A DNA stretch of 64,000 nt from an uncultured Granulosicoccaceae bacterium (GTDB taxonomy: Bacteria; Pseudomonadota; Gammaproteobacteria; Granulosicoccales; Granulosicoccaceae): the NCBI GenBank assembly GCA_937951345.1, contig CALFCF010000076.1:20666-84665 (forward strand), in the 5' to 3' direction. Under the pieces are notes generated by a model. It saw nothing but the letters and a program-made list of their open reading frames with translations. It ran no database searches and had not been told where the DNA came from. Position 1 is the stretch's first letter; each line of letters opens with the position of its first letter. This document shows, piece after piece, positions 45,394 to 54,152 of this stretch. Both the position numbers and the translations under genes were made by a program.

Positions 45394-46728
45394 TTAGTTG
45401 CCGGGCGGATTTAAGGGTGATGCTTTGTTGTCAGCGCCGGGTTCACGCACGAACAATAGCAGGAACATACCAGACAGGAAGAGTAACAAAACGGAAATAA
45501 TACCGAGGCGCGGGCTGCCGGTCATAGCTGCTGTTATGCCAACCAGAACGGGGCCGATAACCGCCGCAGCTTTGCCCATCATATTGAGAAATCCAAAGAA
45601 CTCCCCGCTCTTCTCTTGCGGTATTAGCTGGCTGAACAATGAACGGCTGAGCGATTGTACACCGCCCTGAACCAGGCCCAGCACACAAGCCAGCATATAA
45701 AACTCGACACTTGAATCCATAAAGTATGCGTACGCGGTTGCCGCAACGTACACCCACAGTCCAATCCACAGCCCGCGCTTTGCCGACATGCGTTCGGCAA
45801 TGCGGCCAAACAGCAGCGTCGCCGGAAAGCCAATAAACTGAACCAGCAACAAGGCAATGATCAAGCTGTTCGCCGGTAAACCGATTGACAGACCATAGTC
45901 GACCGACATTCGAATAATGGTCGCAACACCATCGATATACAGCCAGTAGGCAAGCAGAAAGATCGCTGCATTTCGATGCAGGCGTATATTTCTGAACGTG
46001 TCGCGGATGTCAGCAAACGCCTGACGGAAGCGTTCCGAAAATTTCTTTTGATCATTTTCAGCAACGCCTGCCGGGCTGATCACAGACTGCCCGTCGCTGT
46101 CATCACGGCGCCTTTCGCTGACAAAAAACAGTAACGGTATCGTGAATATCGCCCACCAGATGGCAACGCTGACAAACGACCAGCGTACCGCTTGCGCCGC
46201 ATCTGCCAGACCAAACCAGTGCGGTTTCAGTGTCATCAATACATTCAGGGCGAATAGCAAACCACCACCGAGATAACCGAGCGCATAGCCCAGCGCTGAA
46301 ACGCGGTGGCGCTCATCGTGTTCCGAGACCACTACCAGTAGCGCGTCGTAGAATACATTGGCACCGGAGAATCCGATAATGCCAATCACGTACAACATCA
46401 AGGCAATGGGCCACATGCCCTGAGCAACAAAGAACAGACCGATCGTTGCTATGGCACCGGCACAGGCAAATGCTGCGAGCATGCGCTTTTTCAGGTTGCC
46501 GCTGTCTGCCAGTGCCCCGAGTACGGGGGCCGCGATGACGATAAGCAGACTCGCCAGTGAGTTACCGAGCCCTAAATAAAACGTACTGGTAGTCGCAGCA
46601 ACGTCTGTGCTCCAGTACTGTTTAAAAAAGATCGGAAAGAAACCTGCCATGACTGTTGATGCAAATGCAGAATTCGCCCAGTCATAGGTTGCCCATGCAT
46701 ATTGCGATTTGCTATTTACACCTGGCAT
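45394..46728 (-). CDS. MFS transporter, UMF1 (Atg22-like) type
   Basis: 444 residues with about 12 membrane helices. The N-terminal YAWATYDWANSAFASTVMAGFFPIFF is the hallmark of the UMF1/Atg22-like group, as is QSLSRSLFSQLIPQEKSGEFFGFLN near the last third. In yeast Atg22 exports amino acids from the vacuole; bacterial members lack clear substrates. It starts a minus-strand group (MFS, EamA, PqiA-like, sulfotransferase) with short gaps, likely one or two transcripts. Confidence 0.9.
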   Translation of the reverse strand: MPGVNSKSQYAWATYDWANSAFASTVMAGFFPIFFKQYWSTDVAATTSTFYLGLGNSLASLLIVIAAPVLGALADSGNLKKRMLAAFACAGAIATIGLFFVAQGMWPIALMLYVIGIIGFSGANVFYDALLVVVSEHDERHRVSALGYALGYLGGGLLFALNVLMTLKPHWFGLADAAQAVRWSFVSVAIWWAIFTIPLLFFVSERRRDDSDGQSVISPAGVAENDQKKFSERFRQAFADIRDTFRNIRLHRNAAIFLLAYWLYIDGVATIIRMSVDYGLSIGLPANSLIIALLLVQFIGFPATLLFGRIAERMSAKRGLWIGLWVYVAATAYAYFMDSSVEFYMLACVLGLVQGGVQSLSRSLFSQLIPQEKSGEFFGFLNMMGKAAAVIGPVLVGITAAMTGSPRLGIISVLLLFLSGMFLLLFVREPGADNKASPLNPPGN

Positions 46729-46763
46729 TGTGGTTTCGTTTGACGTTGAGAATCAGGATGTGA

Positions 46764-47270
46764 TCAGCTTTCGGATGTGTTTCGCAGCGACTCACTGTGC
46801 TGCTTCAAGCGTTCCCACAGTCTGGCTGCTCCGGGTTTACCGAAAATTTTCTCGAAGTGTTTAGGGTGTACATAAGCAAGGTCATGCAAAGTTCGGGCAT
46901 GGTAGCGTCGCTCGAGTGTATCCGCCGCCGTCTTGTCGTCGACACAAATCGCCAATGGTGCATCCAGAAACTGCGGATGCCAGCCGACGCGATTGTAGAA
47001 AGACAGTGTACCCTCCATGCGTGCGATAGCGACACCTTGCAACGGCGCTGAAAGCGTGGGCATCAGGGTGCCTTGCATGATCTCGGTGTCGAAATCATGG
47101 GAACGCAAATCCGGCTTGATGCGGCACAGGCTCGCAAAAATATCGAATTTCAGGCGCCGCTCCAGTGATTCAAATGCCTCACCGGCCACAATCCTCGCCC
47201 CTTCACGGATGGGGTCGTAATCGACACTCGCGGTGTTGCTTTTCGATTGTTGATCGTTGTCTGGCATCAA
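46764..47270 (-). CDS. Conserved hypothetical cytoplasmic protein
   Basis: 168 residues with no signal peptide or membrane helix. A soluble alpha/beta pattern is seen, with segments GEAFESLERRLKFDIFASLCRI, LQGVAIARMEGTLSFYNRVGW and HPKHFEKIFGKPGAARLWERLKQ. I do not recognise a domain. It lies 35 bp before the UMF1-like gene on the same strand. Confidence 0.6.
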   Translation of the reverse strand: MMPDNDQQSKSNTASVDYDPIREGARIVAGEAFESLERRLKFDIFASLCRIKPDLRSHDFDTEIMQGTLMPTLSAPLQGVAIARMEGTLSFYNRVGWHPQFLDAPLAICVDDKTAADTLERRYHARTLHDLAYVHPKHFEKIFGKPGAARLWERLKQHSESLRNTSES

Positions 47271-47423
47271 TATGCCTTCCTGTTACCCGGTTGGTTTGTA
47301 AATCAGTGGACTCAGACGCTGAGTGTTTGTCTGAATAGACGCCTGTTTTTTCGTCACTTTTTATGGAATTATCGCGTCTGGCTCTTATTGTACGAATTTT
47401 TACACCCTATTTTCACACCACCC

Positions 47424-47670
47424 TAGCCTGCTCTATTCACGAAGGCGAAAACAGTGACAATGAAAACTAAGCAATTTCCCGTTAGAAAAGCAGTTTTAGC
47501 GTCGCTGCGGGTGTTCGCACACTGTTTTCTATTCACCCCCAGTGCCCGTCTGCCGTCGCAGCTCACTCGATTGAGCTCAACCTGTAGATTTCTACGAATT
47601 TCGCTGAATCGAGCGACCTGCTTAGGCAGCCAGACTCTGGTGGCGAACCCTTCGTGAATAGAGCAGGCTA
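47424..47670. repeat. 247-bp MITE-like element, copy B (reverse orientation)
   Basis: It has the same 247-bp length as copy A and the same inverted repeats (TAGCCTGCTCTATTCACGAAG on the left; right end TTCGTGAATAGAGCAGGCTA). It is inverted relative to copy A and ends in TA on both sides. The interior is collinear with no indels by eye. One short frame of 67 codons is open in both copies, with 8 residue differences. It lies upstream of the hypothetical gene at 46764 and next to a broken transposase gene. Confidence 0.85.
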
Positions 47671-47846
47671 GAGCGTGACCTGCTCTTGTTTTCAGCCAGT
47701 AGGTTAACAATTCAAATTCTGAGTGCGTTAGATTCAGCACACTTTCGCAGTCATAGATTTCGCGCTTGATGGGACAAAGCCGAATATCACCAGCCCAACG
47801 ATTGAGCGTACACTCCGAGTTTGATGCTTGGGAAACTTGAAATGCT

Positions 47847-48001
47847 TCAGAGTCGGTCGATCTTCAGGACGACGTGGTAGCGGTCGCTCATGACAGAATA
47901 GGCGACCATGTCGATACAAAAACCTGAACTAAAAACTATAACCCGTCTTCAATCCATTGCTTGCGGCGAGTAAAATCGCGACCGCTTAGAGAGTCGTGAC
48001 C
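47847..48001 (-). pseudogene. Remnant of a REP-associated/IS200-like tyrosine transposase
   Basis: On the minus strand one frame reads GHDSLSGRDFTRRKQWIEDG and then hits a TAG. Another frame, shifted by one base at a T-run, continues as DMVAYSVMSDRYHVVLKIDRL before a TGA. Together they match the Y1 transposase pattern GHDxLTG...RRxWIEDRL...YAVMSNHYHVVL. The HUH motif reads DRYH, so the first histidine is lost. Both ends are missing. It is plainly dead, but it shows that this mobile family lived in the genome. Confidence 0.75.
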
Positions 48002-48017
48002 TCAAATATGCACCCAA

Positions 48018-48195
48018 CGAACACAGCGTGTAGTGATTTAGTGCCGGGGTGCTTGATGCAGGCAGAGTTGTTTGCAACGTGCAGTTGTCATGGTTAGTCT
48101 TTTAGCGCAGTGAGAATTACTGGCGAAAAGACAATAAGTTGATACATGTCAAATTACATTTGTGGTGCCCCTGTATCCTCCTGTATCCTGTCCCA
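48018..48195. repeat. Dispersed repeat, copy 2
   Basis: Diverged partner of 26504-26677, with the shared blocks listed there (CGAACAC, CCGG-GTG-TTGA, AGGCAGA, TCTTT-AGCGC-GTGA, TTTGTGG). It directly follows the transposase remnant. The rest of the 47671-48268 gap holds nothing else that I can support except, presumably, the promoter of the acyltransferase gene. Confidence 0.55.
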
Positions 48196-48268
48196 ATTTA
48201 TATTTGTGTTGTTTTTTGTCCTTTCCTTTTTCCGTTAGTCTTGCTTGGTAAAAACGTAACAATCACCT

Positions 48269-50248
48269 TTGCCCGTGCACCAGTCTATGCAGCGAAACTC
48301 TGACAGCTACCGTCCGGAGATCGACGGACTCAGAGCGCTTGCAGTGATACCAGTCATACTGTTTCATGCTGATGTAAAACTTTTCAGCGGCGGTTATGCG
48401 GGTGTCGATGTATTTTTTGTTATCAGTGGTTATCTGATTACCCGATTGTTGCTGAAGGAAATCAGTTCAGGTCACTTCAGTTATTCATCGTTCTATCGCC
48501 GCAGGGCGAGACGTATACTGCCTGCTTTGTTTACTGTTATGTTGTTTTGCCTGCCGGTCGCCTGGTTGGTACTGTTACCACAGGATATGGCTGATTTTGG
48601 TGAAAGCCTGATAGCAGTGTCAGTGTTTTTATCCAATGTTTATTTTCATGGTGAGAGTGGATATTTTGCTGTATCCACACATTTTCAACCGCTCAACCAT
48701 ACATGGAGCCTCGCTGTAGAGGAGCAGTACTATATACTTTTCCCGATACTGCTTTCGTTGCTACTACGAAAAGGTCGAAAAAATCTCGTTGTTGTTCTGA
48801 CTTGTATCTGCTGTATTAGTTTGATTCTCTCGGAATGGAGAATCAGGCACGCGCCGGATAGCGCGTACTACCTGCTTCAGTATCGTGCCTGGGAGTTGTT
48901 AATGGGTGCCTTACTTGTCTTCGTTAGCCCTCTTTTCGACAACGGTCGTTCGGGTGTAAAGCGGTTTCTGTTGCTGAGCCAGTTGGCAAGCATGACCGGT
49001 ATAGTACTGATTCTTGGAACAGTGCTTCTGTATAGTGATAGCACCGCGTTTCCGGGCCTGAGTGCATTGCCCCCCACACTTGGAGCTGCAGCGGTTATCC
49101 TTTTTGCCACACCCGGAACATGGGTCCACCGGATTCTTTCGACACGCTACCTGGTTGCAATCGGGCTGGTATCCTACAGTGCCTATTTGTGGCACCAGCC
49201 AATCTTTGCCTTTATCAGGCATTCGCAACAGCAGTCGCCCTCGATTCAATTGATGCTAATGGCATCGCTGTGCACGTTTATTCCAGCCTATCTAAGCTGG
49301 AAGTATGTCGAACTTCCAGTAAGACACGGTCGAAAAATCCGGCCTTCCTTGTTTGTTCCCGCCTGTTGCGTCATCGCAGCCGGCTTTGTCGTTGCAGGCG
49401 GTTACGCCTACAGCAGTGACGGTGTAAAAAATCGTTTTACTGGTGCTGTCAAACAAGCTATTGACACGGCTGCGCACTCACCGAATCGAAAAGAATGTCA
49501 CACAGACTCCGATGACGCGCTAAAACAGACAACACCGTGCCAGTATTTCAATAGCAGTCCGAGCTGGGCGGTTATCGGCGACAGCCATGCAGTGGAATTG
49601 GCTTATGCACTTGCATTAGCGCTGGAAAACGAGGGCGACGGTGTACAACAACACTCTCTGACAGCTTGTGCTTTGAATTACGCACCGCAACACGACGACG
49701 AATGCAGCATCTGGACAGAGCGCTCGGTAAGACAGATTTTACAGGTTCCGTCGATTAAAAATGTTGTCGTTTCCTTGCGCACAACCGCTCCCATGCACGG
49801 AACACATCGAGGTGTTTATCCACAATTTCCCGCATACAACACTGACGACGGCAGAGCGTCAATCTGGCACTCTTTAATCACTTTAATGAACGTGTTTATT
49901 GAACAGGGCAAAAACGTAGTATTCGTGATCCAGGCCCCTGAGGTGCGCAAAGATATCCACTATCTGCTCAGGGAGATATCATTGGGCGAGTCAACTCCGG
50001 TAAGTATCCCCAGACAATGGTGGAATCAGCGTATTAGGTATATCACCGATCGCCTGTCTGACCTGGATGAGAGTGTGCGGATTATCGATCCGGCTGATAA
50101 ATTCTGCGATTCCGTTAACTGTTACGCTGTGTTGGATGGTGAATCGCTTTACTTCGACGATCATCACATGTCTGTTGCAGGTGCAAGTCGAATCGCCAAC
50201 CTGATCCTCGAAAAAGTTACCTCAACTCCAGAGGCGCACGGGCAGTAG
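48269..50248 (+). CDS. OafA/YrhL-type membrane acyltransferase with SGNH domain
   Basis: 659 residues from TTG 48269 (ATG 48287 would begin QRNSDSYRPEIDGLRALAV and is equally plausible). The N-terminal two thirds form an Acyl_transf_3 domain with about ten helices, with YRPEIDGLRALAVIPVILFH and GYAGVDVFFVISGYLITRLL. The C-terminus is a periplasmic SGNH hydrolase-like domain with nucleophile S in SWAVIGDSHAVELAYA and a final FDDHHMSVAGA. Such proteins O-acetylate surface polysaccharides. It stands alone, 190 bp before the NRPS locus, and could also modify that product; this is speculative. Confidence 0.88.
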   Translation: MPVHQSMQRNSDSYRPEIDGLRALAVIPVILFHADVKLFSGGYAGVDVFFVISGYLITRLLLKEISSGHFSYSSFYRRRARRILPALFTVMLFCLPVAWLVLLPQDMADFGESLIAVSVFLSNVYFHGESGYFAVSTHFQPLNHTWSLAVEEQYYILFPILLSLLLRKGRKNLVVVLTCICCISLILSEWRIRHAPDSAYYLLQYRAWELLMGALLVFVSPLFDNGRSGVKRFLLLSQLASMTGIVLILGTVLLYSDSTAFPGLSALPPTLGAAAVILFATPGTWVHRILSTRYLVAIGLVSYSAYLWHQPIFAFIRHSQQQSPSIQLMLMASLCTFIPAYLSWKYVELPVRHGRKIRPSLFVPACCVIAAGFVVAGGYAYSSDGVKNRFTGAVKQAIDTAAHSPNRKECHTDSDDALKQTTPCQYFNSSPSWAVIGDSHAVELAYALALALENEGDGVQQHSLTACALNYAPQHDDECSIWTERSVRQILQVPSIKNVVVSLRTTAPMHGTHRGVYPQFPAYNTDDGRASIWHSLITLMNVFIEQGKNVVFVIQAPEVRKDIHYLLREISLGESTPVSIPRQWWNQRIRYITDRLSDLDESVRIIDPADKFCDSVNCYAVLDGESLYFDDHHMSVAGASRIANLILEKVTSTPEAHGQ

Positions 50249-50441
50249 AATCACAGTGTGACTCGCTATAATATCCATCTTGTAAAACTGGCATCGTGTC
50301 TGAAAGCGCCCAATGAATCGGTTGCTCTGAATGCGGCTATGGATAGCGCTCGGTCGCGACGTAAATCCTTGTTCATCGCTTTTAAACATATTAACGGTAA
50401 TTACACGCTCTAATCGCAATCGCTACCCGAAGGTGCAGTGA

Positions 50442-51635
50442 ATGAATTTTGATCTCTCATCAACTCAGTTGACACTGCAACAGAATTTTCAGACTTTCGG
50501 TGACATGCTTGGCCAGCGTATAGCTAGCAGCGAAGTTGTCGGCGGCAGTGTAACGCAACTTTTCGATACCGGTATCTGGCAAACCTGCTGTGATGCAGGT
50601 CTACTCTCCATACTACTGCCTGTTGACCGACGTTCAAGCCGGACTCCGGATTACACATTGAATCTGCCTGATGAACCACTCAGCATCCTGGACGCAGTAA
50701 TCGCCATGGAGGGATTTGGACAGGGCTGTCACAGCAATGCACTGGCGTTTGCTCTGAATACACACTTATGGACTGTCCAACACACGATTCAGTCGTATGG
50801 AAACGAAAAACAAAAAGGTGACCTGCTAAAGCGTCTGAGCAACGGGGAACTCATCGGTTGCCACGCAATGACAGAACCTGATATTGGGTCAGATCCGGCA
50901 TCCATGAAGACTACAGCTACAAGAGCGGCCAACGGCTTCGTGCTCAATGGCTGCAAGTGCTTTATATCTTTGGCGCCGGTATCGGATATTATCGTTGTGT
51001 TTGCCTCGACTAATCCTGATAAGGCGAAATGGGGCATTAGCTGCTTCATTGTTAACCGGCACTCACAAGGGATAACGGTCAGTGAACCTACTGAGAAAAT
51101 GGGTTTAGAAGCCGTGCCGATGGGGACCATAACTTTCGACGATTGTCATGTACCCGAAAGCGCATTACTTGGCTCAGAAGGTGCCGGTATCGGTATAGCC
51201 AACGCATCACTGGAATACGAGCGCTGCTGCTTGCTGGCAAGCCAGATAGGGCGCATGCAAACGCAACTCGCCAGCAGTATTCATTACGCCAGAAATCGCA
51301 TTCAGTCGGGGCAATCCATTGGACGTTTTCAGTCAATTTCTAACAGAATTGCTGACATGAAAGTCAGACTGGAAACAGCGCGCCTGCTGCTATACAAGGT
51401 GGCATCACTGAAAAGCCGCGGTGAGCCGGCAATGATGGAATCGGCCATGCTTAAACTGCTGGTCAGCGAACACTTTCTGCAATCGAGTATGGATGCCATG
51501 AGAATCCACGGTGGATTGGGGTATATACGCGATGGTGGAGTCGAGCACGACGTGCGTGACTCGCTCGGCGGGGTCTTGTACGCTGGCACTTCTGATATAC
51601 AGCGAAACGTAATAGCGGGAATGTTGGGGTTGTAA
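50442..51635 (+). CDS. Acyl-CoA-dehydrogenase-like flavoprotein, probable aminoacyl(prolyl)-carrier-protein dehydrogenase
   Basis: 397 residues, full length for the ACAD superfamily. Visible parts are the FAD/substrate stretch HAMTEPDIGSDPASMKTTA, NGCKCFISLAPVSDIIVVFA and the C-terminal GGLGYIRDGGVEHDVRDSLGGVLYAGTSDIQRNVIAGML. By eye it is closest to PltE/RedW/AnaB-type enzymes that oxidise prolyl-S-carrier protein, for example at RFQSISNRIADMKVRLETARLLLYK. The following adenylation enzyme and carrier protein support this. Stop to the next GTG is only 2 bp apart, so they are co-translated. The substrate is inferred, not shown. Confidence 0.8.
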   Translation: MNFDLSSTQLTLQQNFQTFGDMLGQRIASSEVVGGSVTQLFDTGIWQTCCDAGLLSILLPVDRRSSRTPDYTLNLPDEPLSILDAVIAMEGFGQGCHSNALAFALNTHLWTVQHTIQSYGNEKQKGDLLKRLSNGELIGCHAMTEPDIGSDPASMKTTATRAANGFVLNGCKCFISLAPVSDIIVVFASTNPDKAKWGISCFIVNRHSQGITVSEPTEKMGLEAVPMGTITFDDCHVPESALLGSEGAGIGIANASLEYERCCLLASQIGRMQTQLASSIHYARNRIQSGQSIGRFQSISNRIADMKVRLETARLLLYKVASLKSRGEPAMMESAMLKLLVSEHFLQSSMDAMRIHGGLGYIRDGGVEHDVRDSLGGVLYAGTSDIQRNVIAGMLGL

Positions 51636-51637
51636 AT

Positions 51638-53386
51638 GTGGACAAGCCTGCTTTATCACTGTCTGCAACAGACATGAGTCAACGGAAACCCGATCGGGAA
51701 TCAGCAGTGCAGCCAGAGGATAGCTTCTCTGCGGTAAATGCATTCCATCATGAATCGGCCAATCGATCAGTTCCGGTAACTCTGACGCAAGCACTTGCCA
51801 GGGCAACCGATAAACACCCGGAGAAAACAGCGTTCATATATAACGACGCCCATGGCAGACAAGTGCTTAGCTACTGTGATCTTGCTATGCAAGCAACGCA
51901 ACTGGCCGCCTATTTACAATCGATGGGCATTCGTTCGGGTGATCGTGTCGGTATAGTGCTCCCACGTAGCATTGAAGCGCCCGTCGCTATTTTCGGCGTA
52001 TTCCTGGCCGGTGCGGTGTATGTTCCGGTAGACGTTAGCCTCCCGGTTGATGCCATACTTCATACGCTGAGCGACTGCGACATAAGCGTTCTGATCACGC
52101 ATCCGGCTTACAAAAAGGGTATTGCAGATACAATTGACGCCGACAATTTTCCGGTTACTGACATCATCGGCCTGCAACAGTCAGATGTTGCGAATGACGT
52201 ACGCAGTATCAGCTGGTCTGAGCTGGCTGCCACCACGCATAAGTATTCACCCGTTCAAAACAGTCCGGTTGACCTTGCTTATATTATCTTTACATCCGGT
52301 TCAACCGGTCGTCCGAAGGGCATCATACACACCCACCGCAGTGCAATGGCTTATGTTCAACTTGCCGTTGATTCGGGGATTTTGCATAGCCAGAGCACAG
52401 TCGCCAGCCATTCACCACTGCACACTGATATGTCGACACTTGGTTTGCTGGCGGCCCCGTCGGTTGGCGCCACCACCGTCGTGTTATCGGAAGCCGAAGT
52501 AAGACTTCCGTCAAGTCTCGCTAATGCCTTGCTTAATGAAAGTGTTACTACGCTGTATTGCGTGCCATTTGCACTTATTCAGTTAATTGAAGCAGGGTCT
52601 TTTAATAACAGAACATTTGCATCCCTTGACTACGTGGTTTACGCCGGTGAGCCACTCCCGCCGGTGTATGCCGGACAGCTACAAATGTCGTTACCGGACA
52701 CCGTCATTACGAATCACTATGGTCCGGCAGAGACCAACGTATGCACCTGGTTCGATCTACCGCAAAATCAAGCTGTTGATGATTGGCTCAACGAAGAGGA
52801 CTCGATTCCGATCGGCAAATTATGGCATCCGAACAAATACCTGATTGTCGACGAGAACGATCAGCCGGTAGTAAGAGGCGAAGAAGGTGAATTACTCATC
52901 CATTCACCCACCATGATGCAGGATTACTGGAACACTGAGAAACACCAATCCGAATACTGGTATACAGACGATTCGCCAGAAGGCACTATCCGATACTACC
53001 GGACTGGTGATCTGGTGTCTGAAACGCGGGAACATGGTTTACGCCTGACGGGGCGCAAAGACCGACAAGTTAAATTGCGCGGTTTCAGGATTGAACTCGA
53101 TCAAATAGAAATGGTAATGTCGAGCATGCCAGCGGTAAAAGCGGCCGCCAGTTTTATAACAAGCGATGCGAATCACCGGCAACACCTAAACATCGCAATC
53201 CTGCCCGATGATAAACAACCACTATCTGAGCGCGAGGTTATGATGTTTGCGACGAAATCTTTGCCTATATCCGCGATTCCGGATGCAATTACCATTCTAC
53301 CGGCTTTGCCACGTTCGACTTCAGGTAAGATCGACCGACAACAATTGATTAAACTCTTCTCGTCTGAACAACTCGACAATGAATGA
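51638..53386 (+). CDS. Freestanding amino-acid adenylation enzyme (prolyl-AMP ligase-like)
   Basis: 582 residues from GTG 51638; ATG 51674 is an alternative. Core motifs are A3 IIFTSGSTGRPKGIIHTH (about 215), A5 NHYGPAETNVCTW, A8 GRKDRQVKLRGFRIELDQIE and A10 SGKIDR with its lysine. The specificity residues read by eye are D, M, L, C, V, A, H, V, C, which share D, L, A, V, C with the proline code of PltF as I recall it (DLLYLALVCK). There is no carrier domain; the carrier follows with an 8-bp overlap. An ATP-dependent activation of proline or a similar residue is inferred. Confidence 0.82.
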   Translation: MDKPALSLSATDMSQRKPDRESAVQPEDSFSAVNAFHHESANRSVPVTLTQALARATDKHPEKTAFIYNDAHGRQVLSYCDLAMQATQLAAYLQSMGIRSGDRVGIVLPRSIEAPVAIFGVFLAGAVYVPVDVSLPVDAILHTLSDCDISVLITHPAYKKGIADTIDADNFPVTDIIGLQQSDVANDVRSISWSELAATTHKYSPVQNSPVDLAYIIFTSGSTGRPKGIIHTHRSAMAYVQLAVDSGILHSQSTVASHSPLHTDMSTLGLLAAPSVGATTVVLSEAEVRLPSSLANALLNESVTTLYCVPFALIQLIEAGSFNNRTFASLDYVVYAGEPLPPVYAGQLQMSLPDTVITNHYGPAETNVCTWFDLPQNQAVDDWLNEEDSIPIGKLWHPNKYLIVDENDQPVVRGEEGELLIHSPTMMQDYWNTEKHQSEYWYTDDSPEGTIRYYRTGDLVSETREHGLRLTGRKDRQVKLRGFRIELDQIEMVMSSMPAVKAAASFITSDANHRQHLNIAILPDDKQPLSEREVMMFATKSLPISAIPDAITILPALPRSTSGKIDRQQLIKLFSSEQLDNE

Positions 53387-53621
53387 TACGATACGTGCCT
53401 ATATATTGGATGAATTGTTACTACCCGGTGCAATAGACACAATCGATGATGATGATGATCTGCTAACCCAGGGCATTTTGAGTTCAATGCAATTTGTACG
53501 TTTGATCAGTTATCTGGAAAAATCAAACAGCATCAGTATTCCTGCTGAAGATTTGATATTTGAAAATTTTCAAACTCTAAATCTAATCAATTCCTATCTC
53601 GCCACGCGAATAAATAGCTAG
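53379..53621 (+). CDS. Freestanding peptidyl/acyl carrier protein
   Basis: 80 residues. The carrier motif is GILSSMQFVRLI, with S36 as the 4'-phosphopantetheine site; the residue before it is serine instead of the usual aspartate (DltC-type proteins have GLLDSM). An acidic start (DDDDDLL) precedes it. Its start lies inside the adenylation gene (8-bp overlap), so the trio of flavoprotein, ligase and carrier is one coupled unit. The tethered aminoacyl group would be oxidised on this protein and passed to an NRPS condensation domain. Confidence 0.8.
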   Translation: MNDTIRAYILDELLLPGAIDTIDDDDDLLTQGILSSMQFVRLISYLEKSNSISIPAEDLIFENFQTLNLINSYLATRINS

Positions 53622-54152
53622 ATGCCGATTGAGATTAAGTTAAACTGGCACCATCGGTTACATATCTGCATTGCCTATATCTGTATTGCCTATATCTGTA
53701 TTGTCTAAGACATTATCGGCACTGATAGATTATGGTATTTCAAGGGTGCCAGGAAAGTCTGAAGTTTTTAAGATGTATCTGTGCAGATCAGCGCGCATTC
53801 TCCTGGCAACAAACACGAATAAATTCGTTTTAAAGTAAAAGTATTTTTACCAGCAGTTCAGGCATCAATTCCGATTCTGTTAATAAAAATACTTAAAACT
53901 GCCTTTCAAAAAGAACAGTGATGAATTTTTCACGAACTATGCTAAACACTTTTGTCTAATAATATACATACGCGATTAATAACGATGAGTCCTCAACTAC
54001 GCTCAAACCTCAAGTAACAGCAGGATGAATCTGCCAATTCGTTAAACTTTCCCGACAGTTCACTCAACGCACTGTCCTTTCAGCCAACCTCGATTTGAAG
54101 TACGAGGATAAAAATACAAACAATTACTGTGTTTAAGTGATACCGCAGCGCC
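53622..54152. other. A/T-rich intergenic region before the first NRPS gene
   Basis: About 530 bp without a gene. It holds a 15-bp tandem repeat (53661-53705) and several homopolymer-rich stretches. A promoter for the NRPS gene is expected, but I could not choose one. The stretch is clearly more A/T-rich than the regions left of about 50 kb, and so are the genes that follow. Confidence 0.35.
53661..53705. repeat. 15-bp tandem repeat, three units
   Basis: CATATCTGCATTGCC, TATATCTGTATTGCC and TATATCTGTATTGTC follow one another at 53661-53675, 53676-53690 and 53691-53705. They lie 40 bp after the carrier-protein stop. Possible slippage array or cluster of protein sites; nothing more can be said. 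Confidence 0.85.
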
